Shown: positions 7,211 through 16,445 of the stretch, piece after piece | Numbering within the stretch: position 1 is the first letter of the stretch | How the letters are laid out: each line of letters begins with the position of its first letter | Made by a program: the position numbers and the translations under genes | Assembly: GCA_947178575.1 (NCBI GenBank) | Contig: CAMWYX010000010.1 | Span: 1 to 61,281, forward strand | From: an uncultured Ruminococcus sp. | GTDB taxonomy: Bacteria > Bacillota > Clostridia > Oscillospirales > Ruminococcaceae | Reading direction: 5' to 3' | Length of the DNA: 61,281 bases | Notes under the pieces: generated by a model | Databases searched by the model: none | What the model was told of the DNA's origin: nothing | What the model saw: the letters and a program-made list of their open reading frames with translations, nothing else

Positions 7211-9595
7211 TCAGCAGTAGATTTCCGTGGATATATCGACGGTCTGTTTTGCATCTTTGGCGTAGAAATCGGCGTGTATCTGTTCGGCATATGATTCTGT
7301 GAGAACTGCACCGCCCACAACTGTTTTGCATTCCGGATATTTTTTGTTCAGGAGGGCGACAGTTTCCGCCATTGCTCCGAGTGTGGTAGTCATAAGTGCG
7401 GACAGACCGACGAGTTTGACTTTATGTTCGATAGCTTTATTCACAACAGTTTCCGGCGGAACATCTTTTCCGAGGTCTATAACGGTAAATCCATAGCTTT
7501 CGAGAAGAACACGGACGATATTTTTTCCGATGTCGTGAATATCACCCTTGACTGTAGCAAGTACGATTTTTCCTTTTGAAACTGTTTCTTTTCCCGATTC
7601 TGCAAGTCCTGATTTTATTACTTCAAAGCAAGCCTGAGCGGATTCGGCAGTCATGATAAGCTGGGGCAGGAATATAATTCCCTTTTCAAATTTTTCTCCG
7701 GCGGAATCAAGTGCCGGAATAAGATAATTGTCTATTATTTCCATAGCCGGAACTGTTTCCATGAGTAATTTTGAAGCCTTTACTGCATCATTTTTAAGAC
7801 CGTTTTCGACAGCGTATTTTATATCATGGGAAACGGCAGACGAAACCTGTTTCGGAGCTGATTTTTCCTGACCGTACACAGATATAAATTCAGCGGAATT
7901 TTTATCATATCCGGCGAGGAGTTTATATGCTCTTACAGCTCCGGTTATTGAATCGGTATTCGGATTTATTATCGGTAGGTCAAGACCGTTCTGCAAAGCC
8001 ATTGTCAGGAAAGTGCGGGTAATTGTTTCACGGTTAGGCAGACCGAATGATATATTGGAAACTCCGAGAACTGTATGCAGTCCGAGTTCTGATTTGACAC
8101 GTCTGAGAGCGTTAAGTGTTTCGGGAACGCCGTCCTGCTCCGCAGAAGCCGTAAGAGTAAGACAATCAATGAAAACGTCTTCTTTCGGAATACCGTATTC
8201 CATAGCACGGTTGAGAATTTTTTCCGCAATCCGGAATCTTCCGTCGGCGGTTTTGGGTATGCCGTTTTTATCGAGCGTAAGACCGACAACAGCAGCTCCG
8301 TATTTTTTTACAAGCGGAAGAACATTGTCAAGGGATTCGTCCTCACCGTTCACGGAATTTACAATTGCTTTTCCGTTGTATACCCTCAGACCTGCTTCAA
8401 GAACTTCCGGACGTGTGGAGTCAAGCTGTAGCGGAACATCGCACACGCCCTGTATTGCCTTTACTGCGGTAATCATCATTTCACGCTCGTCAATATCGGG
8501 AAGTCCGACGTTCACATCGAGAATATCCGCACCTGCCTGTATCTGTTCGACAGCCTGAGAAAGTATATAGCCAATATCGTGTTCGATAAGAGCCTGTTTG
8601 AAGCGTTTTTTTCCGGTAGGGTTTATACGTTCCCCGATAATGCGTGGCTGGTCGATTACAACGCAGTTCACGGCGGAACATACCATACTGTTGCGGACTA
8701 TATCCGGAACGGTACGTTTTTTATTCCGGAGAATTTTAACAACGGAAGCGATATGTTCCGGAGTAGTACCGCAGCAGCCCCCGAATATCTTTACTCCGCA
8801 GTCGGCGAACTTTGACGCACTTTCTGCAAACTGTTCCGGAGATACGTTGAATTTGCCTGTTGACGGGTCGGGAAGTCCGGCGTTAGGCTTTGCGATTACC
8901 GGAAGAACAGTGAGACCGCACAGTTTTCCTATTATCGGATAAAGTTCGTCAGGACCAAGAGAACAGTTTATACCGATTCCGTCAGCACCGAGACCTTCTG
9001 CGACAGAAGCGAAGCATTCCGGAGAAACTCCGGTGAACGTCCGCATATTTTCTTCAAAAGTCATTGTAACAATTACCGGCTTGTCTGAATTTTCCTTTGC
9101 AGCGAGAAGTGCGGCACGTACTTCATAGAGGTCGGTCATAGTTTCGATTGCTATAATATCGGCGTTTTCACCGGCGGAGACTATTTCACGGTACATTTCG
9201 TAAGCGTCCTCGAATTTAAGCGTACCTGCCGGTTCAAGGAGCTGACCGAGAGGTCCTATATCAAGTGCAACAAGAGCATTTCCGGCGGATTTGCGTGCGT
9301 TTTCGATTCCGGCACGGACGATTTCAGCGGTATCGAAACCGCTTCCGGCGAGTTTAAGGCGGTTTGCTCCGAATGTATTGGCATATATAATATCCGAGCC
9401 CGCCTGAGCGTATGCACGGTGAATGTCCATAACAGCGGACGGATTTGTTATATTCAGCAGTTCCGGAATATGACCTGTTTCCACGCCTGCCGACTGGAGC
9501 ATAGTTCCCATGCCTCCGTCAAGAAATACAAATTCCTTTCCGTCGAGTATATCATAGAAATCTCTTTGTAATCCGGTAAAATCAGTGTTGTTCAT
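7211..9595 (-). CDS. metH: Cobalamin-dependent methionine synthase lacking the activation domain
   Basis: 794 aa in three modules: homocysteine-binding barrel (about 20-290; DGGMGT, GINCSLGPDE, and the zinc cysteines GGCCGTTPEHI), pterin/methyltetrahydrofolate-binding barrel (about 310-570; RINPTGKKRFKQAL, DVNVGLPDIDE) and B12 cap plus Rossmann module (about 600-794) with the DxHxxG motif DIHDIG, whose His687 is the expected cobalt ligand. It transfers the methyl group from methyltetrahydrofolate to homocysteine. The E. coli type is about 1,200 aa and ends with an AdoMet activation domain. That domain is absent here, as in other short clostridial forms where it is encoded separately; no partner is visible in the window. 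It starts 11 nt after pheA. Confidence 0.92.
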   Translation of the reverse strand: MNNTDFTGLQRDFYDILDGKEFVFLDGGMGTMLQSAGVETGHIPELLNITNPSAVMDIHRAYAQAGSDIIYANTFGANRLKLAGSGFDTAEIVRAGIENARKSAGNALVALDIGPLGQLLEPAGTLKFEDAYEMYREIVSAGENADIIAIETMTDLYEVRAALLAAKENSDKPVIVTMTFEENMRTFTGVSPECFASVAEGLGADGIGINCSLGPDELYPIIGKLCGLTVLPVIAKPNAGLPDPSTGKFNVSPEQFAESASKFADCGVKIFGGCCGTTPEHIASVVKILRNKKRTVPDIVRNSMVCSAVNCVVIDQPRIIGERINPTGKKRFKQALIEHDIGYILSQAVEQIQAGADILDVNVGLPDIDEREMMITAVKAIQGVCDVPLQLDSTRPEVLEAGLRVYNGKAIVNSVNGEDESLDNVLPLVKKYGAAVVGLTLDKNGIPKTADGRFRIAEKILNRAMEYGIPKEDVFIDCLTLTASAEQDGVPETLNALRRVKSELGLHTVLGVSNISFGLPNRETITRTFLTMALQNGLDLPIINPNTDSITGAVRAYKLLAGYDKNSAEFISVYGQEKSAPKQVSSAVSHDIKYAVENGLKNDAVKASKLLMETVPAMEIIDNYLIPALDSAGEKFEKGIIFLPQLIMTAESAQACFEVIKSGLAESGKETVSKGKIVLATVKGDIHDIGKNIVRVLLESYGFTVIDLGKDVPPETVVNKAIEHKVKLVGLSALMTTTLGAMAETVALLNKKYPECKTVVGGAVLTESYAEQIHADFYAKDAKQTVDISTEIYC

Positions 9596-9606
9596 ATAGA
9601 TTCTCC

Positions 9607-10719
9607 TTAGTCTCTGAATGTGCCTAAAAATCTGAAATATTCAAGATTTTCGGCGAGGTCGTTCATAAGTGCCTGTACTCCGGAATCATCAATTCTGCCG
9701 TCGAAATCGAGGTAAAACATTACGTTGAAACTTCCGTCTTTGAGGGGACGGCTTTCGATTTTTTTCAGGTTCATGCCGTTAACGTAGAATTTGGTGAGGA
9801 GACGGTACAGACTTCCCTCTGTATCGGGAATTTTCAGCATTACGGAAATAGAATCCGCCTCCGGTTCGATTTGCAGGTCACGGCATATGCATATAAATCG
9901 GGTGCGGTTTACGGAGCAGTCGGCGATATTTTCTGCAAGAATATTGAGACCAAGCCGTTTTGCACATTCCGTGGAGCATATAGCGGCGATTTTTTCACTG
10001 CTTCCGGAGACCATAGCGGCAGCAGTTGCAGTATTTCCGTATTCGGCAGTTTTAAGACCGTGAGCCGTAAGATAATCACAGCACTGTGCAATAGCCTGCG
10101 GGTGCGAATATACCACGGAAATTTCGTTTATATCGGAAGCGTTCTTTGAAGCAATACAGTGATTTATTTCAACGCAGACTTCCTTGACTGTATAAACGCT
10201 GTATTTTGCCATTAAGTCATACGTACTGCTCACAGAGCCGGCTGTTGAATTGTGTACCGGAAGAACGCCGTAATCGAGTTCGCCGGACTGGACGGCTGAA
10301 AAAACGTCCTCGAAAGTTTTATAGAATATCGGCTGTTTGTCTCCGAAAATAAGACGTGCGGCAGTTTCCGAATTTGCTCCGGAAGTACCCTGACAGCCGA
10401 TTTTCTGTGCGTTTTTGAAATCCGGAACAGCGTATGTATTATCGTTTTTTCCGGTGAGAATTTTTTTATTCTGGAGAATTTTGCTTATATCCATAATTGC
10501 AGTAAAGAGAGCGGCAGTACCGTTTTCGAGTTCTTTATCGCCGGTGAGGGATTTTATGCGTTCTATAAGCTGTTTTTCACGGTCTCCCTGAAATACGGGG
10601 AGATTATGCTCTTTTTTATAGTCTGCAACGCCTTTGCACAGTTCCATGCGTTTAATGAAAAGTGAAAGTATCTGTTCGTCGACAATATCTATATTATTGC
10701 GAAGTTCGTTCAAGTTCAT
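9607..10719 (-). CDS. pheA: Bifunctional chorismate mutase / prephenate dehydratase
   Basis: 370 aa from ATG 10719, preceded by GGAGGT; the upstream in-frame ATG 10734 lies within that RBS. Residues about 1-85 are an AroQ-type chorismate mutase (LRNNIDIVDEQIL, with the conserved Arg/Lys/Glu helix pattern). About 110-285 is prephenate dehydratase (GCQGTSGANSE, LPVHNSTAGSV, VNRTRFICI). About 295-370 is an ACT domain for phenylalanine feedback (SRPLKDGSFNVMFYLDFDG). It catalyses chorismate to phenylpyruvate, the committed phenylalanine step. It is the first gene of a short minus-strand operon with metH. No T-box or leader peptide is evident in the roughly 45-nt leader. Confidence 0.93.
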   Translation of the reverse strand: MNLNELRNNIDIVDEQILSLFIKRMELCKGVADYKKEHNLPVFQGDREKQLIERIKSLTGDKELENGTAALFTAIMDISKILQNKKILTGKNDNTYAVPDFKNAQKIGCQGTSGANSETAARLIFGDKQPIFYKTFEDVFSAVQSGELDYGVLPVHNSTAGSVSSTYDLMAKYSVYTVKEVCVEINHCIASKNASDINEISVVYSHPQAIAQCCDYLTAHGLKTAEYGNTATAAAMVSGSSEKIAAICSTECAKRLGLNILAENIADCSVNRTRFICICRDLQIEPEADSISVMLKIPDTEGSLYRLLTKFYVNGMNLKKIESRPLKDGSFNVMFYLDFDGRIDDSGVQALMNDLAENLEYFRFLGTFRD

Positions 10720-10772
10720 AAGAATTACCTCCATATGTTCCGAATCTGATTCTGAATTTGAATGTAAATTAT

Positions 10773-10801
10773 ATTATATCATTTTATGGAAAATAAATCA
10801 A
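10773..10801 (-). promoter_or_regulatory. pheA promoter
   Basis: Minus strand: TTGATT (10796-10801), 17-bp spacer, TATAAT (10773-10778), 54 nt before the pheA start. The 315-nt divergent gap 10720-11034 also holds the ruvC promoter and a leader hairpin; nothing else was recognised. Confidence 0.7.
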
Positions 10802-10909
10802 TAGTTTATCCGCAATTAACTCAAAATTAAGTTACAGCCGGAATTAAATATTCAAAATATTTCACAATAAAATCAGGCGTTGATATATGAAATTCATATG
10901 AATACACTA

Positions 10910-11007
10910 TTGCAAAATCCGGCGGATATGTGATATAATGTTTTTGAGTATTGTGAGATACTATAGTATTTTGTCAGAGCCTGTTAAGCATTGTGTCACA
11001 GGCTTTT
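10910..11007 (+). promoter_or_regulatory. ruvC promoter and leader hairpin
   Basis: TTGCAA (10910-10915), 18-bp spacer, extended -10 TGATATAAT (10931-10939). In the leader AGCCTGT (10978-10984) pairs with ACAGGCT (10998-11004), ending in TTTT, a terminator-like stem about 30 nt before the ruvC start. It may attenuate expression of the ruv operon. Confidence 0.55.
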
Positions 11008-11034
11008 GTAAACAAGTGTTTTCAGGTTGAAGAA

Positions 11035-11520
11035 TTGAAAAAAAGAAGAATATTAGGAATAGACCCCGGATATGCTATCGTCGGGTTCGGAATCGTTGAC
11101 TATGACGGTCTTTCTTTTGTACCGGTAGAATACGGTGCTATACTTACAGAAGCACACACACCGTTCACGGAACGACTGTTCGCAATACATCAGGATATGG
11201 AATTTATTTTCGAGAAGTTCCGCCCTGACTGTATGGCAATAGAAAAGCTGTTTTTTACCACAAATCAGAAAACAGCAATTGATGTTGCTCAGGCACGTGG
11301 AATATCAGTGCTTTCAGCCGCAAAAAGAAATGTGCCGGTATTCGAATATACACCGCTGCAGGTAAAATCGGCGGTTGTGGGATACGGAAAGGCAGAAAAA
11401 AAACAGGTTATGGAAATGACAAGACAGCTCCTTAATCTTGCACAGATACCTAAGCCGGACGATGCCGCCGATGCTCTTGCGATAGCCATATGCCACGGAC
11501 ATACAACACGTTGGAGTTGA
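11035..11520 (+). CDS. ruvC: Holliday junction resolvase RuvC
   Basis: 161 aa from TTG 11035. The upstream GTG 10993 is rejected because it would start inside a leader hairpin and give an atypical N-terminal extension. The RNase H-fold acidic residues are present: Asp10 (LGIDPG), Glu70 (MAIEKLFF), Asp143 and Asp146 (DAADALAIA). RuvC cleaves Holliday junctions together with RuvAB. The gene begins the ruvC-ruvA-[SseB-like]-ruvB operon, with ruvA starting 6 nt after its stop. Confidence 0.93.
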   Translation: MKKRRILGIDPGYAIVGFGIVDYDGLSFVPVEYGAILTEAHTPFTERLFAIHQDMEFIFEKFRPDCMAIEKLFFTTNQKTAIDVAQARGISVLSAAKRNVPVFEYTPLQVKSAVVGYGKAEKKQVMEMTRQLLNLAQIPKPDDAADALAIAICHGHTTRWS

Positions 11521-11526
11521 TTTTTT

Positions 11527-12123
11527 ATGATTTACAGCTTACGAGGCAGACTTACACTTAAGGAACATAGTTTTGCAGTCGTTGAATGCGGAGGTGTAGG
11601 CTACGGATTCAGAACATCATACAATACCCTGTCAGGACTGGGCGAAATCGGAAGTGAAGTAACGATATATACACATCTTTCGGTGCGTGAGGATTCGGTG
11701 GAACTGTTCGGTTTTTCCGATATGAAAGAACTTAACTGTTTCCGTATGCTTATATCAGTATCAGGAGTAGGCCCTAAAGCCGCTGTTTCTGTTCTGTCCG
11801 ATATGTCGCCGGAACAGTTTGCATTTACGGTTGCATCGGGAGACAGTAAATCAATAACCCGTACAAAGGGAATAGGAATCAAAACAGCTCAGCGTATAGT
11901 GCTTGAACTCAAAGATAAGATTTCTGCAGATGCTTTCGGAACATCGAAGATTTCAGGTTCGCCGGAAGTGACTGTTTCCGGAACGTCGTCAGTCGGCGAG
12001 GCTCTCGAAGCCCTTATGGTTCTTGGATATTCTCAGGGCGAGGTCGCACCGGTACTCCGCAGACTTGACCCCGCTCTTGATACTCAGGAACTCATAAAGT
12101 CAGCACTTAAGGCATTATCCTGA
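11527..12123 (+). CDS. ruvA: Holliday junction DNA helicase subunit RuvA
   Basis: 198 aa, a normal length. The N-terminal OB-fold (MIYSLRGRL; GGVGYGF; HLSVREDSVELFGF) is followed by two helix-hairpin-helix segments (LISVSGVGPKAAVSVLS; ITRTKGIGIKTAQRIVLEL) and the C-terminal UBA-like domain (SVGEALEALMVLGYSQGEV) that contacts RuvB. It forms the tetrameric junction-binding platform for branch migration. Confidence 0.95.
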   Translation: MIYSLRGRLTLKEHSFAVVECGGVGYGFRTSYNTLSGLGEIGSEVTIYTHLSVREDSVELFGFSDMKELNCFRMLISVSGVGPKAAVSVLSDMSPEQFAFTVASGDSKSITRTKGIGIKTAQRIVLELKDKISADAFGTSKISGSPEVTVSGTSSVGEALEALMVLGYSQGEVAPVLRRLDPALDTQELIKSALKALS

Positions 12124-12186
12124 AATCGGTACGGATTTTTATACAGAATATTATTTCTTGTCAAACAGAAAGGAAGATAACAACAT

Positions 12187-12921
12187 ATGATGAATCTTGA
12201 TGAATTGCTGAAAGCGGCAATTACCGACCCGTCAAAGCGTTCACCGTTTTTGCAGATGCTTATAAAAAGCGATGTCTATGTGATATGCAGAAATCCGGTG
12301 AAATACGAACGCAGTCGGGAAGAAGGCGGGATTCAGCTTGAACTTATAACAATAAAAAACCCTCACGGCGATATTTTTATACCGTTTTTTACAAGTCACC
12401 ATGCCTTACAGCAGTTTGCAAAGCGTTATGTTGAATATTACAAGATAAACTGTCTCAGACTTTTTGACCTTATACAATCTGCTTCGGCGGTGCTTAATCC
12501 CAATTCCTACGGAAAGGAATTTTCATCGCAGGAAATAAAAAGCATACTTCTCATTGCACGCAATCTCAAAATAAAGGCTATTTCCTACAATGAGGAGGAA
12601 ACAATAAATTATCGTCCGTGCGAAAAAAATGTCAGCCATATCACAAGGACTGCATCTAAATTTTTATCCAAGCAGGAAAATGTTGACCGTGCATTTATCG
12701 TGGAGATGATACAGGGGTGCGAAAAGCCGAGGATTCTTATTGTTGTCGATATGATAGGAAATACGAGAAAACTTTTTGTCCCGTTTTCAAAATATATCGC
12801 AAGGTCGGTAAAGGCAAATGAAAGTCTGTGCTTTATTACATACGAGCAGGAAATGGGAAAGAAAGCCGCAGCAGTGACCGAGCCGTTCTATGTGCGGAAA
12901 AAACGGTATTTTGAAAGATAG
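12187..12921 (+). CDS. SseB-family protein between ruvA and ruvB
   Basis: 244 aa, start ATG 12187 behind AGGAAG. The N-terminal half follows the SseB N-terminal domain pattern: an initial helix, then IFIPFFTSHHALQQF, and NPNSYGKEFSSQEIKSIL (residues about 58-120). The C-terminal part (about 140-244) resembles the second SseB domain. SseB-family proteins are widespread and of ill-defined function, some linked to secretion-enhancing phenotypes. No signal peptide or membrane segment is present. The spacing (63 nt after ruvA, 66 nt before ruvB) and direction place it in the ruv transcript, where ruvA and ruvB are usually adjacent. Confidence 0.7.
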   Translation: MMNLDELLKAAITDPSKRSPFLQMLIKSDVYVICRNPVKYERSREEGGIQLELITIKNPHGDIFIPFFTSHHALQQFAKRYVEYYKINCLRLFDLIQSASAVLNPNSYGKEFSSQEIKSILLIARNLKIKAISYNEEETINYRPCEKNVSHITRTASKFLSKQENVDRAFIVEMIQGCEKPRILIVVDMIGNTRKLFVPFSKYIARSVKANESLCFITYEQEMGKKAAAVTEPFYVRKKRYFER

Positions 12922-12987
12922 TCAACCGCAGTCTCACTGGCTTTAGACAATGGATAGTTCACAGATAATCAGGAAAAGGGATAGCTT

Positions 12988-14034
12988 ATGATTCATACAG
13001 AAGATATGGAGTTCGCACCACGTGTTGTAACTCCCGAAAATACCGCCGAGGACGGCGACAACGAAATAACACTCCGTCCGCAGACGCTTAACGAATATAT
13101 AGGACAGGACAAGGTAAAGCAGAAAATTGCTATCTATATCAGGGCGGCAAAGGGTCGTGGAGAACCGCTTGACCATGTTCTGCTGTACGGACCTCCGGGA
13201 CTCGGAAAAACCACGCTTTCGTCGATTATAGCTCATGAAATGGGCGTTAATCTGCGTGTCACCACAGGGCCGGCAATCGAAAAACCCGGTGATTTGGTTT
13301 CGCTTCTCACAGGACTTTCGGATAACGATGTTCTTTTTATTGATGAAATACACCGTCTTCCCCGTCCGGTGGAGGAACTTCTTTACCCTGCACTTGAGGA
13401 CAGAGTAATTGATATCATCATAGGAAAAGGTCCGTCTGCTCGTTCCATACGCATGGATTTGAAGCCGTTCACGCTTATCGGGGCAACCACAAGAGCAGGA
13501 CAGCTTTCCGCTCCGCTGAGAGACCGTTTCGGAGTTATTGAACGTCTGGAACTCTACAGTACGTCACAGCTTACGGATATTGTCCGCAGAAGTGCAATGA
13601 TACTCGGAATACCATGCGACGGCGACGGAGCGGAGGAAATAGCCGGACGTGCAAGAGGTACGCCCCGAATCGCCAACAGACTTCTAAAGCGTGTGCGTGA
13701 TTTTGCCGACGTTATGGGAAACGGTCGGATAACAAAGGAAATAGCGTCCATAGCTCTGAGTCATCTCGAAATCGACGGTCTCGGTCTTGACAGTCTCGAC
13801 AGACGTATGCTTTCAATGATAATAAAGGGATATGCCGGCGGACCGGTAGGACTTGAAACTCTTGCGGCAGCTATAAATGAGGAGGCTGTGACACTCGAAG
13901 ATGTCTGCGAACCGTATCTCATGCAGCTCGGATTTCTCGGACGTACTCCCCGTGGACGTGTCGCAACACGGCTTGCATATGAGCATCTCGGTCTGACCGA
14001 ACCCGAAAAGCCGGACGGACAGCTGGAGTTGTAA
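12988..14034 (+). CDS. ruvB: Holliday junction branch-migration ATPase RuvB
   Basis: 348 aa with the AAA+ core: Walker [10 protein letters not shown] (68-76), Walker B LFIDEIHR (117-123), sensor 1 LIGATTRAG, arginine finger LRDRFG, and a C-terminal winged helix ([13 protein letters not shown]). It drives branch migration with RuvA. The N-terminal extension of about 25 residues is acidic and variable in the family. Confidence 0.96.
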   Translation: MIHTEDMEFAPRVVTPENTAEDGDNEITLRPQTLNEYIGQDKVKQKIAIYIRAAKGRGEPLDHVLLYGPPGLGKTTLSSIIAHEMGVNLRVTTGPAIEKPGDLVSLLTGLSDNDVLFIDEIHRLPRPVEELLYPALEDRVIDIIIGKGPSARSIRMDLKPFTLIGATTRAGQLSAPLRDRFGVIERLELYSTSQLTDIVRRSAMILGIPCDGDGAEEIAGRARGTPRIANRLLKRVRDFADVMGNGRITKEIASIALSHLEIDGLGLDSLDRRMLSMIIKGYAGGPVGLETLAAAINEEAVTLEDVCEPYLMQLGFLGRTPRGRVATRLAYEHLGLTEPEKPDGQLEL

Positions 14035-14143
14035 TGTATTATAATTATTTTTTGTTTTATAGAGGATATATTTTCCGGAATATATTTTCAGCTTGTGCAG
14101 AAAAATAATCTGCTGTAATGCTGACAGGAAAGGTGGTTTTCAG

Positions 14144-15508
14144 ATGGGTAGAATATTCGGCAGAGACGGTATACGTGGACTTGCTGTTACCGAACTTACC
14201 TGCGAATTTGCAATTCAGCTCGGCAGAGCTTTTGTTGCGGTCATGGCAGGTAACAAAAAGAGCAGGACAAAAGTTCTTATCGGACGGGATACACGTAATT
14301 CCGCCGATGTTATAGAGGCTGCACTGTGTGCAGGAATATGTTCAGCCGGTGCCGATGCGGAAGTTATGGGAGAAGTTCCGACAGCTGCTCTTGCATGGAA
14401 TATAAAACAGCGTGGTGCGTGCGGAGGAATAATGATAACCGCTTCCCGTGGAAGTTCGGAATACAGCGGTATGAAACTGTTTTCACATTACGGATACCGC
14501 CTCGGCGATGACCGTGAATCGGAAATCGAACGCCTTATCAGAAACAATTCCGAAGAACTTGAACCAAAAAACCGCCGTGAATACGGAAATATCCTGCATT
14601 GTGAATCTGCACTTGACGACTATATGAATTACATATCAGACCTTTCGGCAAATGTGGATTTGCGTGGAATGAAAATCGCTGTTGACTGTGCAAACGGCTG
14701 TGCAAGTTATACGGCGGAAAAACTGTTTACCGACCTCGGAGCTGAAGTAATCATAACAGGAAGCAGTCCGGACGGTTTCAACATAAATCAGACCGGAAGT
14801 ACAAATATAGAAGATTTCATGTCTTTCGTAACAGACAACGAATGCTGCTGCGGAATTGCATTTGACGGAGCTGCAGAACGCTGTCTCGCCGTTGACGAAA
14901 ACGGACTTCTTGTAGACGGTGATGCCATAGTCGCAGTAATAGGCGAGTATATGAGCCGTAATGAAAATCTTCGGCATAATACTATACTTGTTACTCATGC
15001 GAATAATCTCGGACTTCTCAATTTTGCACGTTCAAAGGGAATATGCGTGTCAAGAGCTCCTTCCGGAGAAAGGAGCAGGCTTAAACGTATGCTTGAATGC
15101 AGCTACAATCTGAGCGGTGACCCGTCCGGTCACGTACTTTTTCCCGATGATATACCGACGGCAGACGGACAGCTCACGGCAGTACGTCTGCTTGAAGTAA
15201 TGAAAAAAACCGGCAGAAAAATGAGCAGTATAGAAAATATACTCGAAAAGCTCCCCCAGATAGTAATAAGTGTTCCCATAAAAAAAGAACTGTGTAAAGT
15301 ATGGCGTAAGGATTCGGTTATTATGGGAGCAGTCAATGAATGCGAGGAAATGCTCGGTAATGAAGGACGGGTAGTTGTAACCGAAATAGGCGATGAAAAA
15401 ATTATCCGTGTTCTTGTTGAGGGAAAGAAATTCTCCGAGATAAACGGCATGGCAATGCATATTGTCGATACCATAACAGAACGTATGAGTATACTCGCCG
15501 ATATATGA
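14144..15508 (+). CDS. GlmM-like phosphohexomutase homologue with degenerate catalytic loops
   Basis: 454 aa from ATG 14144 (RBS GGAAAGG). The full GlmM fold is recognisable: MGRIFGRDGIRGLAVTELT at the N-terminus, DGQLTAVRLLEVMKKTGRK and a final IIRVLVEG. GlmM converts glucosamine-6-P to glucosamine-1-P for peptidoglycan. Key elements have decayed. The phosphoserine loop is TASRGSS rather than TASHNP, with Ser101 kept. The metal loop usually reading DGDGDR is DGAAER (241-246), losing two of three Asp ligands. The sugar loop GGEQSGH is SGDPSGH (325-330). The phosphate loop RPSGTEP is TEIGDEK (413-419). The frame is intact and the hydrophobic core looks conserved, so this is probably a maintained pseudoenzyme or altered-function paralog rather than a decaying gene. 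Confidence 0.82.
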   Translation: MGRIFGRDGIRGLAVTELTCEFAIQLGRAFVAVMAGNKKSRTKVLIGRDTRNSADVIEAALCAGICSAGADAEVMGEVPTAALAWNIKQRGACGGIMITASRGSSEYSGMKLFSHYGYRLGDDRESEIERLIRNNSEELEPKNRREYGNILHCESALDDYMNYISDLSANVDLRGMKIAVDCANGCASYTAEKLFTDLGAEVIITGSSPDGFNINQTGSTNIEDFMSFVTDNECCCGIAFDGAAERCLAVDENGLLVDGDAIVAVIGEYMSRNENLRHNTILVTHANNLGLLNFARSKGICVSRAPSGERSRLKRMLECSYNLSGDPSGHVLFPDDIPTADGQLTAVRLLEVMKKTGRKMSSIENILEKLPQIVISVPIKKELCKVWRKDSVIMGAVNECEEMLGNEGRVVVTEIGDEKIIRVLVEGKKFSEINGMAMHIVDTITERMSILADI

Positions 15509-15541
15509 TTTGATAATATATAATATAAGGAATGATTTTGT

Positions 15542-16405
15542 TTGAGAACAGCTAATAACTGGCATGATTACGTAATTATTGATACATCTGACGGCGAGAA
15601 GCTCGAAAAATGGGGGAGTATAAGCCTTGTACGCCCCGACCCGCAGATAATCTGGAAAACAGACAGAACAAATTCTCTCTGGAATCTTGCTGACGGTCAT
15701 TATCACCGCTCAAATCAGGGAGGCGGAAAATGGGAATTCAGTAAAAGACTTCCCGAAAGCTGGAATATAAAATATAAAGAACTTACATTCAATATACGTC
15801 CTACCGGATTCAAGCATACCGGACTTTTTCCGGAACAGGCGGTAAACTGGGATTTTATGGCTGATATGATAAAAAATTCCGGACGTGATATAAATGTGCT
15901 TAACCTTTTTGCATATACCGGAGGAGCAACTCTGGCGTGTGCGTCGGCAGGAGCATCTGTGTGCCATGTTGATGCTTCAAAAGGAATGGTTCAGTGGGCA
16001 AGGGATAACGCAGCAGCTTCCGGACTTACGGACAAGCCGGTGCGCTGGATTGTCGATGACTGCGAAAAATTTATCGCACGGGAAATCCGGCGTGGCAGAA
16101 AATATGATGCCGTTGTCATGGACCCTCCAAGTTATGGCAGAGGGCCAGGAGGAGAAATCTGGAAACTCGAAAACTGTATATATGACCTTGTAAAGCTGTG
16201 TTCCGGAGTGTTGTCCGATAATCCGCTGTTTTTCCTGATAAACAGCTATACGACAGGACTTTCGCCGTCTGTTATGGGATATATTCTCGGAACTGTTCTT
16301 TCGGGAAAATTCGGCGGAAATGTTTCTTTTGACGAAATAGGACTTCCGGTACAGTCCACCGGAATGACTTTACCATGTGGTTCGACGGCTATATGGTCAA
16401 GATAA
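15542..16405 (+). CDS. Class I SAM-dependent methyltransferase (RlmI-like)
   Basis: 287 aa, start TTG 15542 with AAGGA upstream. An N-terminal beta-rich segment (about 1-95, SLVRPDPQIIWK, FKHTGLFPEQ) precedes a Rossmann methyltransferase domain: SAM loop NVLNLFAYTGGATLA (about 118-132), acidic ribose contact HVDASKGMVQWARDNA, and motif IV VVMDPPSYGRG. The pattern resembles the COG1092 group that includes the 23S rRNA m5C methyltransferase RlmI, but the PUA domain of RlmI is missing or cut short. The exact RNA target cannot be set from sequence alone. Confidence 0.78.
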   Translation: MRTANNWHDYVIIDTSDGEKLEKWGSISLVRPDPQIIWKTDRTNSLWNLADGHYHRSNQGGGKWEFSKRLPESWNIKYKELTFNIRPTGFKHTGLFPEQAVNWDFMADMIKNSGRDINVLNLFAYTGGATLACASAGASVCHVDASKGMVQWARDNAAASGLTDKPVRWIVDDCEKFIAREIRRGRKYDAVVMDPPSYGRGPGGEIWKLENCIYDLVKLCSGVLSDNPLFFLINSYTTGLSPSVMGYILGTVLSGKFGGNVSFDEIGLPVQSTGMTLPCGSTAIWSR

Positions 16406-16445
16406 TATTATTCTAAAAAATACCGGATTACAGGAGAATTAATCA

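Noticed and set aside
10720-10772. T-box, SAM riboswitch or Phe leader peptide before pheA-metH
   Set aside because: The leader is only about 45 nt and shows neither a codon run nor conserved riboswitch motifs.
10993-11034. GTG start adding 14 residues to RuvC
   Set aside because: It falls inside a leader hairpin and has no RBS; TTG 11035 gives a normal RuvC N-terminus.
15050-15706. Minus-strand open frame of 218 codons across the glmM-like/methyltransferase junction
   Set aside because: Spans two well-supported plus-strand genes and is rich in Phe, Tyr, Ile and Cys, as expected of a shadow frame.
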